DNA of 64,000 nt from SAR116 cluster bacterium AG-337-N21 (GTDB lineage: Bacteria; Pseudomonadota; Alphaproteobacteria; Puniceispirillales; Marisalimonadaceae). Both the position numbers and the translations under genes were made by a program. Within the stretch, counting starts at the first letter, position 1, and every line of letters begins with the position of its first letter. Shown here piece after piece: positions 26,916-35,673 of the stretch. The stretch is from contig QBZZ01000001.1 of assembly GCA_003282145.1 (NCBI GenBank), positions 124,001 to 188,000 of the forward strand, read 5' to 3'. The notes beneath the pieces were generated by a model that saw nothing but the letters and a program-made list of their open reading frames with translations, was not told where the DNA came from and did no database searches.

Positions 26916-27332
26916 ATGAACCAATTAATGACAAAAGAGGAACTTAATGATTTTTTAGAAAAAGAGTTTCCACAAGTTAATAAGAACTTTGAAATCTTAA
27001 AAGTAAACGATAAAAATTTTTCAATGCTTATGCATATTTCAAGTGAACATCTTAGACCAGGAGCCACGGTTTCAGGCCCTACAATGTTTCTACTAGCCGA
27101 CGTTACTTTTTACTTAGCAACACTCAGTGTAATAGGGCCAAAAAGTCTCACTGTCACGACTAATTGTTCAATTAATTTTCTAAAAAAACCTAATGAAAAA
27201 AACTTGATTAGTGAAGCTCGTATTTTAAAATTAGGTAAAACTCTTAGTGTAGGAGATGTATTAATATATTCTGAAGATATTGATGGGCCTGTAGCTCATG
27301 CATCATTAACTTACTCAATTCCAAAAAATTAA
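26916..27332 (+). CDS. PaaI-type hotdog thioesterase
   Basis: A 138-residue single-hotdog protein. The conserved HLRPGATVSGPTMFLLADV segment carries the glycine-rich loop and the aspartate placed as the catalytic acid of PaaI/YbgC-like thioesterases. SLTVTTNCSINFLKKP follows in the usual place. It would hydrolyse acyl-CoA thioesters to release free acid and CoA. It follows the PcaB-like lyase by 16 bases and ends the plus-strand run, converging on FrmB. A second hotdog thioesterase lies near 63 kb. Confidence 0.8.
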   Translation: MNQLMTKEELNDFLEKEFPQVNKNFEILKVNDKNFSMLMHISSEHLRPGATVSGPTMFLLADVTFYLATLSVIGPKSLTVTTNCSINFLKKPNEKNLISEARILKLGKTLSVGDVLIYSEDIDGPVAHASLTYSIPKN

Positions 27333-27335
27333 AAT

Positions 27336-28160
27336 TTAAATTCTTTCTCTATGCCAATTTAAATGATCTGTCATAAAAGTTGAAATAAAAAAGTATGAAT
27401 GATCATAATTTGGCTGCATTCTAAGATTTAATTTGATACCAGCTTTTCTACATGCATCCTCTAAAAGCCAAGGTCTTAATCCCTCTTCTAAAAAACTATC
27501 TGCTTCTCCTTGATCAACAAGAATTTCAGGAAAACGATAACCATTTTTAATCAAGGCAACACTATCATACATTTGCCAGTTATCTTTATCTAACCCAATG
27601 TATTTTTTAAAAGCCTCACTTGACCAACTAGCTGTTGAAGGTTCTACGATAGGAGCAAATGCTGAACAACTTTTGTATTTCTTAGGATTTCTTAAAGCCA
27701 TTATCATAGCACCATGCCCGCCCATTGAATGACCAAAGATACTTTGTCTGGACATATCAAAGTCAAAATTATTTTCTACAAGTTTCGGAAGTTCATCATT
27801 TAAGTAACTATACATATTATAATTTTTATCATATGGCTCTTGTGTTGCATCTAGGTAAAATCCTGCCCCAGATCCAAACTGCCAATTATCTTTTTCATCT
27901 GGTACTTGATCACCTCTTGGACTAGTATCAGGACAAATAATTACCATGCCTAATTCTGCAGCCTTCTTTCTGTATTCACCTTTTTCCATAACATTTAAAT
28001 GACTGCAAGTTAATCCAGATAAGTACCATAAAACTGGAGGATTTTTAACTTGGGGGGGAGTAAAGATTGCTAAAGTCATTTTACAATCATTTACAATAGA
28101 TGCGTGATTGAAGACAAATTGTTTCCCACCAAAAGAAAATACTTCAGATATTTTTTCCAT
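27336..28160 (-). CDS. frmB: S-formylglutathione hydrolase
   Basis: An esterase-D type hydrolase of about 274 residues. Seen: LSGLTCSHLNVMEKGEY near residue 48, the nucleophile GHSMGG with serine about 145, the acid in DQGEADSFLE and the histidine in NYDHSYFF. It hydrolyses S-formylglutathione to formate and glutathione, the last step of glutathione-dependent formaldehyde oxidation. An upstream TTG overlaps the frame, but the ATG at 28160 overlaps the stop of frmA in a TGATG junction, so I start there. The coupling with frmA makes the function nearly certain. Confidence 0.93.
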   Translation of the reverse strand: MEKISEVFSFGGKQFVFNHASIVNDCKMTLAIFTPPQVKNPPVLWYLSGLTCSHLNVMEKGEYRKKAAELGMVIICPDTSPRGDQVPDEKDNWQFGSGAGFYLDATQEPYDKNYNMYSYLNDELPKLVENNFDFDMSRQSIFGHSMGGHGAMIMALRNPKKYKSCSAFAPIVEPSTASWSSEAFKKYIGLDKDNWQMYDSVALIKNGYRFPEILVDQGEADSFLEEGLRPWLLEDACRKAGIKLNLRMQPNYDHSYFFISTFMTDHLNWHRERI

Positions 28161-29269
28161 CAAAAAACAACTACAGATCTAATTGATTCGCCTGCATGCA
28201 TTAAATCAAAACCTTTATTAATATCCTTTAATTCTAATGTGTGAGTAATCATTGGATCAATATCAATTTTTCCTTGAAGATACCATTCTACAATCTTAGG
28301 TACGTCTGTTCTGCCCCTAGCACCACCAAAAGCAGTACCTTTCCAACTTCTGCCCGTAACTAATTGAAAAGGCCTAGTTTTAATTTCCTGACCTGCTCCT
28401 GCGACTCCAATAATAATACTCTCTCCCCAACCTTTATGGGCGCATTCTAAGGCCTGCCTCATTACATTTACATTCCCAATACATTCAAAAGAGTAATCGG
28501 CCCCACCTCCTGTAAGTTCAACTAAGTAATTTACTAAGTCACCTTCTATTTCCGAAGGATTTACGAAATGGGTCATTCCAAATTTTTTACCCCAGGATTC
28601 TTTTTTATTATTCATGTCGACGCCAACAATCATATTCGCGCCTATCATCCTTAAACCTTGGATAACGTTTAGACCTATACCGCCTAATCCAAATACGACA
28701 GCATTGCATCCAGCTGTTGCTTTTGCAGTATTCATTACAGCACCAATACCAGTAGTAACACCACAACCAATATAACAAATTTTATCAAAGGGAGCTTTTT
28801 CATTTACCTTAGCAAGTGCAATTTCTGGTACAACAGTATAGTTAGAGAAGGTAGATGTTCCCATATAATGAAGAATAGGTTTTCCACTTATTGAAAATCT
28901 ACTTGTTCCGTCTGGCATTACTCCCTTACCTTGAGTTACCCTTATAGCCTGACATAAGTTAGTCTTTGGGTGAAGACAATACTCACATTCTCTGCATTCA
29001 GGTGTATAAAGTGGGATTACGTGGTCACCCTGTTTCAATGAAGTTACACCTTTACCTATCTCTCTAACAATTCCAGCTCCTTCATGTCCTAAAATTGCTG
29101 GAAAAAGGCCTTCTGGGTCGTCTCCAGAAAGTGTGAATTCATCCGTGTGACATATACCAGTTGCTTTAATTTCAACTAATACTTCTCCTGGACGAGGACC
29201 CTCTAGATCTACATCCATAATTTCAAGTGGTTTACCCGCCTCAACAGCCACTGCCGCTCTAGTTTTCAT
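28160..29269 (-). CDS. frmA: S-(hydroxymethyl)glutathione dehydrogenase / class III alcohol dehydrogenase
   Basis: A 369-residue zinc dehydrogenase. Seen: catalytic zinc [10 protein letters not shown] near residue 40 and GHEGAGIV near 62; four structural-zinc cysteines in [18 protein letters not shown] loop [12 protein letters not shown]; and the class III landmark [11 protein letters not shown]. It oxidises the formaldehyde-glutathione adduct to S-formylglutathione, which the coupled frmB product then hydrolyses. No FrmR regulator is visible. The presence of this pair implies that the cell meets formaldehyde from demethylation reactions. Confidence 0.95.
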   Translation of the reverse strand: MKTRAAVAVEAGKPLEIMDVDLEGPRPGEVLVEIKATGICHTDEFTLSGDDPEGLFPAILGHEGAGIVREIGKGVTSLKQGDHVIPLYTPECRECEYCLHPKTNLCQAIRVTQGKGVMPDGTSRFSISGKPILHYMGTSTFSNYTVVPEIALAKVNEKAPFDKICYIGCGVTTGIGAVMNTAKATAGCNAVVFGLGGIGLNVIQGLRMIGANMIVGVDMNNKKESWGKKFGMTHFVNPSEIEGDLVNYLVELTGGGADYSFECIGNVNVMRQALECAHKGWGESIIIGVAGAGQEIKTRPFQLVTGRSWKGTAFGGARGRTDVPKIVEWYLQGKIDIDPMITHTLELKDINKGFDLMHAGESIRSVVVF

Positions 29270-29391
29270 TATTTACCCCTTAATAACAATTTAGATACGA
29301 TTAATTTATTATGATTTAATATCGATGACTTGCAAGAATTTTTAGTATATAAAATTATCTTCGTAAGATTATAATATGTAGGAGTAAATCT

Positions 29392-30201
29392 ATGAGTTTT
29401 GTTGAAACTGAAATAAATGGACAGATTATAACGATAAGGTTAAATCGTCCTGAAAGATTGAATGCCTTGAGTACCGTTATAAGAACTGGTATGGCGGAAG
29501 CATTTAACAGGTTTCATGAGGATAATGATCTAGAAGTCGCAATCTTGACAGGGACAGGTAGAGGTTTTTGTGCGGGTGAAGACATGAAAGAATCTCTAGA
29601 TAGAGGTATTCCTGGCTCTCCAAAAGAATTTGTTGAAGAAAATTTGGTAGATCCATTTCAAACTGGGGCACTTAAAAAACCAGTTATAGCAGCTGTAAAT
29701 GGTTTTGCTATGGGTGGTGGTTTCATGCTGGTTGAACGAACAGATTTAAGAGTAGCTGTAAAAGAAGCTATATTTGAAATGTCAGAGGCCAAGAGGTGGC
29801 TTCTTGGTGGTTATAATCATGGTCATTATGGAAATCTACCTCATCCAGTAGCAACAGAAATGGCATTTGGATACAGAATTACAGCAGAAAGAATGCATCA
29901 GGTTGGTTTCATTAATCGTCTTGTGGAAGCCAAAGATTTAATGAGTGAAGCATATTCTATGGCTAAACACCTTCTTACACTACCTCCTGCTGCCAGAGTA
30001 AATACACTTTATATGATGAAACATATGGCACCAAGAATTAGTCCAAATATTGCTGATTTAGCTGAGAAACTTCACCTTCATGGAGATACAGAAGATAGAA
30101 TGGAGAGCAGACGTGCTTTTGCTGAAAAAAGAAAACCAAACTACAAAGGTTGGCTAAAGCCTGAAGATAGATACAATATGCCCAAACTAGAAGAAAAATA
30201 G
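29392..30201 (+). CDS. Enoyl-CoA hydratase/isomerase family protein (crotonase B)
   Basis: A 269-residue crotonase with LNRPERLNALS near residue 16, the first oxyanion loop GFCAGEDMKESL near 62 and the second AVNGFAMGGGFMLVERTDLRVA (in outline) near 100. Where many hydratases have a glutamate after the second loop it reads FEMSEAKRW, so the activity could be hydratase, isomerase or another CoA-ester reaction. TAGGAG lies seven bases before the ATG. A CaiB-type CoA-transferase follows nine bases later and is probably its partner. Different from crotonase A. Confidence 0.87.
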   Translation: MSFVETEINGQIITIRLNRPERLNALSTVIRTGMAEAFNRFHEDNDLEVAILTGTGRGFCAGEDMKESLDRGIPGSPKEFVEENLVDPFQTGALKKPVIAAVNGFAMGGGFMLVERTDLRVAVKEAIFEMSEAKRWLLGGYNHGHYGNLPHPVATEMAFGYRITAERMHQVGFINRLVEAKDLMSEAYSMAKHLLTLPPAARVNTLYMMKHMAPRISPNIADLAEKLHLHGDTEDRMESRRAFAEKRKPNYKGWLKPEDRYNMPKLEEK

Positions 30202-30209
30202 AGGTTAAC

Positions 30210-31421
30210 ATGAATGAGATAAATGGCGCTCTTTCAGGCCTAAAAATAGTTGCCTGCTCAACAGCTCAAGCTGGAACAGTACCCTACATGCTTATGGCAG
30301 ATCTAGGCGCTGAAGTAATTAAGATAGAAACACCTGGTAAAGGTGATAATAATAGAGGCTCCGGCTATTTAATGGGATCAACAGGATCATTTTTTGAAAC
30401 GAATAATAGAGGAGTTAAGAGCTTAACGCTTAATCTTAAGTCTGATAAAGGTCAAAAAATACTGCATGATTTAGTTAAAGATGCCGATATATTCGGACAA
30501 AATTTTAGACCTGGAGTTGCTGAAAAATTAAATTTTGATTACGATACACTCAGTAAAATAAATCCTAAAATTGTATATGCATCTGTTTCTGCTTATGGAC
30601 CTGATGCTCCTGATGGACATTTACCTGGAACTGATGCTGTTGGTCAAGCTTTGAGCGGTATAGCCGAAGCTTATTTGATTCCAGGTAATAATTTGAGAAC
30701 TGGTGTAGCTTCAGTTGCTGACGAAAGTTGCGCAATTTTAACATTTGGGGGGATTTTAGCTGCTTATATAAATGCACAGAAAACTGGTAAAGGACAAAAG
30801 TTAGAAACGTCTCTGGTTGGAAGTGCTTTTAGACTTCTTGGCTGGACAATGACAACAGCTATGTGGAGTAACAGACCACCAATAACAGGTGCAAGAATCA
30901 ATGGTACAAGAGAACGCCCAGGAATTGCTGCTTGTTTTAATGATGTTAATGGTAAACCTTTTGCTCTTCAACTTGACCCAGATGATTGGCAAGAAGCAAT
31001 GAAGGAGCTCAATTTTTTTGATGTACTTCAAAAAGAAAATCTAATTGACCTTGGTCTTGCATTTGAATCTGATGAAAAGAAAACCCAGATCTTAAGCAAG
31101 CTTGCTGAATTATTTTCAACTAACAAAAGAGATCATTGGATTTCAATTCTAAGAAATGCTGACATGATATCTACCCATGTCAATACAATGCTAGAAGCGT
31201 CTGATGATCCTAATTTAAAAGAAAATAATTATGTAACTGAAGTATGGTATCCAGAACTCAATAAAAATATGAAAGTGCATGGAACGCCATGGAAGTTTTC
31301 AAAAACTCCTGCAAATATTAAAAGAGCACCTAAACTTGGTGAGCATAATTCAGAACTTCTTAATAAATTAGGATATTCTGAAAAAGATATCCAAAATTTA
31401 ATTCAAGATAAAATTATTTAA
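30210..31421 (+). CDS. CaiB/BaiF family CoA-transferase (C)
   Basis: A 403-residue class III CoA-transferase: SGLKIVACSTAQAGTVPYMLMADLGAEVIKIE start pattern (summarised), QNFRPGVAEKLNFD loop near residue 97, and the presumed nucleophilic aspartate at about 171 in ASVADESCA. It follows crotonase B by nine bases on the same strand, so the pair probably activates an acid and then acts on its enoyl-CoA form. It is clearly distinct in sequence from the two CoA-transferases at 18-22 kb. Its end overlaps that of the convergent gamma-carbonic-anhydrase-like gene by eight bases. Confidence 0.9.
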   Translation: MNEINGALSGLKIVACSTAQAGTVPYMLMADLGAEVIKIETPGKGDNNRGSGYLMGSTGSFFETNNRGVKSLTLNLKSDKGQKILHDLVKDADIFGQNFRPGVAEKLNFDYDTLSKINPKIVYASVSAYGPDAPDGHLPGTDAVGQALSGIAEAYLIPGNNLRTGVASVADESCAILTFGGILAAYINAQKTGKGQKLETSLVGSAFRLLGWTMTTAMWSNRPPITGARINGTRERPGIAACFNDVNGKPFALQLDPDDWQEAMKELNFFDVLQKENLIDLGLAFESDEKKTQILSKLAELFSTNKRDHWISILRNADMISTHVNTMLEASDDPNLKENNYVTEVWYPELNKNMKVHGTPWKFSKTPANIKRAPKLGEHNSELLNKLGYSEKDIQNLIQDKII

Positions 31422-31944
31422 TTTCTTTCATTTCATTAACAAATCTTTTGAAGTTTGTAACGTAGTGTTTAGAAGAACGCGTCATATTATCAATCATATC
31501 TTGGCTCAATTCTCTTACTGCTTTAGCTGGTGAACCAACTATTAGTGATCCATCCGAAAATTCTTTGTTTTCGGTTACTAGAGCTCCTGCACCTACAAGG
31601 CAGTTATTACCAATTTTTGCATTATTGAGAATTGTAGCTCCCATGCCAATTAAAGAGTTATTCCCAATCGTGCATCCATGAATAATTGCATTATGACCAA
31701 TCGTGCAATTATCACCTATAGTTACAGGACAACTTGGATCAACATGAATTATGGTGTTTTCTTGGATATTAGTCTCATTACCAATTTTAATAACATCATT
31801 ATCCCCTCTTAAAACTGATCCAAACCAAATACCAACGTCCCTGCCTAAGATAACATTTCCAATAACATGTGCATCGGGTGCCACCCAATATAAGTTTTGT
31901 TCTGGAAGTTGCGGTTTTTTCTCACCTAAGCTGTAAATTGGCAT
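31414..31944 (-). CDS. Gamma-carbonic-anhydrase-like / hexapeptide-repeat protein (PaaY/YrdA type)
   Basis: Left-handed beta-helix protein of about 176 residues, with repeated V-I-G-N hexapeptides from DAHVIGNVILGRDV to the C-terminal third. The zinc ligands of gamma-carbonic anhydrases are in place: histidines in IIHVDPS, IGHNAIIHGCTIG. The relatives PaaY and YrdA form trimers; some are carbonic anhydrases and PaaY is a thioesterase for CoA derivatives. The upstream ATG at 31968 lacks a ribosome site, while AAAGGAG four bases before the ATG at 31944 decides the start (MPIYSLG). Neighbours are CoA-ester enzymes, which fits a PaaY-like role but does not prove it. Confidence 0.88.
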   Translation of the reverse strand: MPIYSLGEKKPQLPEQNLYWVAPDAHVIGNVILGRDVGIWFGSVLRGDNDVIKIGNETNIQENTIIHVDPSCPVTIGDNCTIGHNAIIHGCTIGNNSLIGMGATILNNAKIGNNCLVGAGALVTENKEFSDGSLIVGSPAKAVRELSQDMIDNMTRSSKHYVTNFKRFVNEMKEIK

Positions 31945-32043
31945 TTCTTCTCCTTTATAAGAAATCATTATTAAAAGTATATTTACAGTATATACTTTTT
32001 TAAAGTTGTTAATATATTTATTGATAAACTTTTAGGATTTTTT

Positions 32044-33138
32044 ATGAGTAATAAAGATAGCACTATAACTAAAATTTCAATGTACCTATTAAATTTACCC
32101 TTAATTAAACCCTACAAATTATCATATAACACGTTCTATTCTTTTGAACCTCTCTTAATTCACATTATTGATAATGAAGGAAATGAAGGATGGGGAGAAC
32201 AACATATATCTCCTGGCTCAAGTAATGAAACAAGAGATGGCGGATGGACATTCGCAAGAATATTATCAAAATTAATTTTGAATAAAACATTTAATGAAGC
32301 CAAAGAAATTATTCTATCTCACTCTCATGTAAGTGTTGTTGCATCTAGCGCCTTATATACAGCAATTGAAATGCTCACAAATCATAGTATTTTAAGCAGC
32401 AAAGATCCTGTTAAAATGAAATTGTTGACGGCATTTAATGCAGAAGAAGAAATAGAAATAAGAGATGAATTAGACAAAGTCACTGAACAGGGTTTTACAA
32501 CAATCAAAATAAAAGTCGGTAAAAATGTGAGTTTAGATCTCAAAAAGATTGATGCTATTCAAAAAAACTTAAATGGAAGAGCTAATCTTAGAATAGATGC
32601 TAATCGAGCATATACAAAAGGTGAAGGCTGCAAATTTGTAACAGGTTTGGAACCTAACTTTATAGAATTATTTGAACAACCTTGTGATGCCGACGATTGG
32701 GAAGCTAATGCAGCAGTTGCAAAAATATCAAGCGTACCAATTATGTTAGATGAACCTATTTGCAGCATGCAAGATATCGAAAAAGCATCACGCATTGATG
32801 GTGTGAGCTTATGCAAACTAAAACTAAAAAGGTTTGTTTCTATTTCAAAATTAACGGAATCAATTAATTATGCTCATAGTTTAGGCTTGAAAATTGTAAT
32901 TGGTGACGGATTAGGCTCTGAAATAAATTGTTGGATGGAAGCTAAAATTGCAAGTGGCTTAATTGAAAATGCCGGAGAATATAATGGATTTTTAAAAATA
33001 AAGCCTGATGCTAGAATTTTATCTAAATCAATTAAATTCAACAATGGTTTTTTTATAACACCTGATAATTGGAATCTCGAAATTGACAGAGATAAATTAG
33101 AAAAATACAGTATTAATAAAGAAGTGATATATACTTAA
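32044..33138 (+). CDS. Enolase-superfamily enzyme (mandelate racemase/muconate lactonizing type)
   Basis: A 364-residue enzyme with the muconate-lactonizing/dipeptide-epimerase layout. Seen: K-x-K at 155-157 (IKIKVG), metal ligands Asp185 (RIDANRAY), Glu211 (ELFEQPC) and Asp236 (MLDEPI), and the opposite lysine in KLKLKR near 258-260. The family abstracts a proton alpha to a carboxylate for lactonisation, racemisation, epimerisation or dehydration. It is the first gene of a plus-strand operon with a dioxygenase, TTT transporter and MmgE/PrpD gene, so its substrate is likely a carboxylate brought in by that transporter. The actual reaction is unknown. Confidence 0.88.
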   Translation: MSNKDSTITKISMYLLNLPLIKPYKLSYNTFYSFEPLLIHIIDNEGNEGWGEQHISPGSSNETRDGGWTFARILSKLILNKTFNEAKEIILSHSHVSVVASSALYTAIEMLTNHSILSSKDPVKMKLLTAFNAEEEIEIRDELDKVTEQGFTTIKIKVGKNVSLDLKKIDAIQKNLNGRANLRIDANRAYTKGEGCKFVTGLEPNFIELFEQPCDADDWEANAAVAKISSVPIMLDEPICSMQDIEKASRIDGVSLCKLKLKRFVSISKLTESINYAHSLGLKIVIGDGLGSEINCWMEAKIASGLIENAGEYNGFLKIKPDARILSKSIKFNNGFFITPDNWNLEIDRDKLEKYSINKEVIYT

Positions 33139-33153
33139 ATTAAGGAAGAAACA

Positions 33154-34008
33154 ATGAAGTTGTTGAAAAGCACTGCTAGCTTAGGTGGTGAAATTTTAGG
33201 GATAAATCTTAGTCAAAAATTAAGTCAAGAACAGATTAATTTTTTAAATCAATGTTGGGATGATCGGTTGGTTCTAGTTTTTAAAAAACAGGAATTAGAC
33301 GATAACAAATTAATAAATTTTAGTAAAAATTTTGGCGAATTAGATCCCCCTGGGCCTAATCCATATGGCATAAATTTTTTACCAGAGTTTCCCGAAATAA
33401 ATGTAATTTCGAATGTAAAAAATAATGAAGGGACACCTATAGGAAATTTAGGAGACGGTGAAGCTGTATGGCATGCAGATATGACATATCAAGAAATCCC
33501 TCCCAAAGCAGGAATTTTATATGCTCTAGAGGTTCCAGAAAATCAGGGTAACACTCATTTTGCAAATATGAATTTAGCATACGATGAATTACCTCATAAA
33601 CTTAAGGAAAAAATAGATGGTAAAATTTTGATCCATGATTCTGCTCATAATAGTGCCGGCATGTTAAGAAAAGGCTATTCAGAAGTTGATAATCCGTCTG
33701 AAACACCTGGAGCAAAACATCCAATAATAATTACAGATAAAAATACTAACAAACAACTTCTCTTTTTGGGAAGAAGACCACATGCTTATATAGTTGGGCT
33801 TGAAATAAAAGAAAGTGAAAATTTGTTAGATCAAATATGGGAACACGCAACTCAAGAAAAATTTACCTGGACACAAAATTGGGAAAAAGGTGATTTATTA
33901 ATGTGGAAAAACTTAAACGTGCTTCATAAGAGAGATGCATTTGACCCAAACACAAGAAGAATAATGCATCGAACTCAATTAAAAGGTGAAATGAAAATAT
34001 CTGCATAG
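33154..34008 (+). CDS. TauD/TfdA-family 2-oxoglutarate-dependent dioxygenase
   Basis: A 284-residue non-haem iron enzyme with the full facial triad: His107 and Asp109 (WHADMTY), His258 (NVLHKRDAF), and the 2-oxoglutarate-binding arginine at 269, eleven residues later, as the family requires. It hydroxylates its substrate with O2 and 2-oxoglutarate, releasing CO2 and succinate. Relatives act on taurine, phenoxyacetates and other acids. It lies 15 bases after the enolase-superfamily gene and about 100 bases before the TTT transporter binding protein. The ligand is unknown, but a carboxylate or sulfonate is likely. Confidence 0.9.
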   Translation: MKLLKSTASLGGEILGINLSQKLSQEQINFLNQCWDDRLVLVFKKQELDDNKLINFSKNFGELDPPGPNPYGINFLPEFPEINVISNVKNNEGTPIGNLGDGEAVWHADMTYQEIPPKAGILYALEVPENQGNTHFANMNLAYDELPHKLKEKIDGKILIHDSAHNSAGMLRKGYSEVDNPSETPGAKHPIIITDKNTNKQLLFLGRRPHAYIVGLEIKESENLLDQIWEHATQEKFTWTQNWEKGDLLMWKNLNVLHKRDAFDPNTRRIMHRTQLKGEMKISA

Positions 34009-34115
34009 ATAAATTTAAAATAATTAATAAATTAATTAAATTATTTAAAAGATTAGTTGATTTATGGACTTTTCAATTGCAGACTTAATTCTTAATTTCA
34101 AACTGGGAGAGTAAT

Positions 34116-35111
34116 ATGACACAAAATAATAATTCTTTTCGAAGAAATATTGTAAAAGCTGGATTGGGTGTTGTAGCTATAGCAGGAATTAGTGCCTTTG
34201 GCTTAGTTTCTTCAGCTAGTGCTGACAAGTACCCAAGCAAATCAATTGAACTTGTTATCCACGCAAAATATGGTGGTGGAACAGATACTACCGCAAGAAT
34301 GGTTTCAATTAGAACTCGTAGAAATTTAAAGGCTGATATCTCAATTGTTGCAAAAAGAGGTGGTTCAGGCGCTAAAGCACAAAACTATGTTTTATCTAAG
34401 CCTGCAGACGGATATACTATCATGGCTTTAACTCAATCTCATCTTTATACTATGGCTAGAGGTAAATCTAAGATGAAGATTAATGACATTGTTGGTGTAG
34501 CAAGAGCAATGGATGACCCTACTTTTATAGCTGTGTCAGGCAAAGGTAATTTTAAGACCCTAGAAGACCTTGTGTCCGCTTCAAAAAAGGCCCCTCTAAA
34601 TTGGGGTGTTGCTCAAATTGGAGGAACAGAGCATATTGGTTTAGCTCAATTTGCCAAAGAAGCTGGAATAAAATTCAAGGTTGTTCCTTTTGGTTCTGGA
34701 GCTCAAATGGTTCAAGCTCTGATGGCTGGAAAAATCGATGCCACTTTACCAAACGTTAGTGAAGCAGCAAACCAAGTAGCTGACGGAAGTTTCAGAGCCT
34801 TAGCTGTTATGGCTGAAGATAGACTTAAAGACTATCCTAATGTTCCATCAACTTATGAAAAAGGAATAAAGGCTAAATGTTCAACAACTAGAGGTTATGC
34901 TGTTTTAGCATCAACTCCGCAGCCAATTATTGATCAAATATCAAAGGCTATGGTTAAGGCAATGAAACATGACGTTTTCAAAAGTTATCTTGCTGGTGCA
35001 GGTCTAACAGTAGAAACAAGTGTGGCTGGTACTGAGGTATGGGACAAACACCTTAAGGCTGAATATAAAGTAGCTGAGGCAGCTCTAAAAGAGCTTGGTT
35101 TAGTTAAGTAG
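34116..35111 (+). CDS. tctC: TTT transporter substrate-binding protein (TctC/Bug)
   Basis: A 331-residue periplasmic binding protein. The N-terminus has a twin-arginine motif followed by a hydrophobic stretch (SFRRNIVKAGLGVVAIAG), so export may be through Tat. After cleavage near SASA the mature part begins KYPSKSIELVIH and continues with the Bug-family GGGTDTTARMV and FGSGAQMVQALMAGKIDATLPN patterns. Bug proteins bind carboxylic acids by two water molecules. It is followed by TctB and TctA with two hairpins between, so it should be the most abundant of the three. GGGAGAG sits before the ATG. Confidence 0.92.
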   Translation: MTQNNNSFRRNIVKAGLGVVAIAGISAFGLVSSASADKYPSKSIELVIHAKYGGGTDTTARMVSIRTRRNLKADISIVAKRGGSGAKAQNYVLSKPADGYTIMALTQSHLYTMARGKSKMKINDIVGVARAMDDPTFIAVSGKGNFKTLEDLVSASKKAPLNWGVAQIGGTEHIGLAQFAKEAGIKFKVVPFGSGAQMVQALMAGKIDATLPNVSEAANQVADGSFRALAVMAEDRLKDYPNVPSTYEKGIKAKCSTTRGYAVLASTPQPIIDQISKAMVKAMKHDVFKSYLAGAGLTVETSVAGTEVWDKHLKAEYKVAEAALKELGLVK

Positions 35112-35115
35112 TATT

Positions 35116-35133
35116 AACCTAAAGTTGTAGGTT
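35116..35133 (+). terminator. Hairpin between tctC and tctB
   Basis: AACCTA (35116-35121) and TAGGTT (35128-35133) form a six-base-pair stem with a six-base loop, followed by TTAT. It begins four bases after the tctC stop. A weak attenuator or mRNA 3'-end element is possible; see the stronger hairpin a few bases further inside tctB. Confidence 0.45.
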
Positions 35134-35141
35134 TTATAGAA

Positions 35142-35660
35142 ATGAAAAATGATAAAACTGCACCCAGTAACCTGGGTGCATTATTTAATAAAAAAGACAC
35201 AATCATTGCAATAGTAATGATTGCTATAATTGCTTTCCTGTGGTTTGAGACAACTAAATTTGAAAAAGTTCCAGATTTATTTTCTAACAATATACCCCCT
35301 GAAATGTTTCCTCAAATTCTACTTCTAATTATTTTAGGAATGATACTGATTATTCCTTTTGAACATATTTTCTTAAAAAAAAGTGGGAAAAATATAGATT
35401 CAGCTAGATCAAAACCTGTTGAAAAATCTACTATAGGTACAATGATTATTTTGACTGCAATCATTACTTCATCTCAATTACTAGGAGCTGCATTAACTAT
35501 CATTGCTGTGAGCATTTCTTTACCTCTTTATTGGGGCGAGAGAAGACTGAAAGTATTAATTTCTTACATAATTGGATTTCCATTATTTGTAATAGTCTTA
35601 TTTAATATAATTCTTGGCGTTCACTTTGAACCAGGATTATTAGATTTATTAAAAAATTAA
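35142..35660 (+). CDS. tctB: TTT transporter small permease (TctB)
   Basis: A 172-residue protein with four hydrophobic helices, the size of TctB. It starts with a hydrophilic stretch of about 20 residues (KNDKTAPSNLGALFNKKD), then DTIIAIVMIAIIAFLWFETTKF (helix 1, outlined) and the FPQILLLIILGMILI helix. It forms the membrane part with TctA. A GC-rich perfect hairpin is inside its first codons (7-13), which is unusual. The true start could be further in, but no ATG/GTG/TTG with a ribosome site was found there. Confidence 0.85.
   Translation: MKNDKTAPSNLGALFNKKDTIIAIVMIAIIAFLWFETTKFEKVPDLFSNNIPPEMFPQILLLIILGMILIIPFEHIFLKKSGKNIDSARSKPVEKSTIGTMIILTAIITSSQLLGAALTIIAVSISLPLYWGERRLKVLISYIIGFPLFVIVLFNIILGVHFEPGLLDLLKN
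35159..35180 (+). terminator. Perfect 9-bp GC-rich hairpin inside the start of tctB
   Basis: TGCACCCAG (35159-35167) pairs without mismatch to CTGGGTGCA (35172-35180) around TAAC, and is followed by TTATTTAAT. In this very AT-rich DNA a GC-rich perfect stem is exceptional. It covers codons 6-13 of tctB. It has the shape of an intrinsic terminator or of a translation-blocking stem placed to reduce expression of the permease genes relative to tctC. Confidence 0.75.
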
Positions 35661-35673
35661 TAAGGATTAAAAG

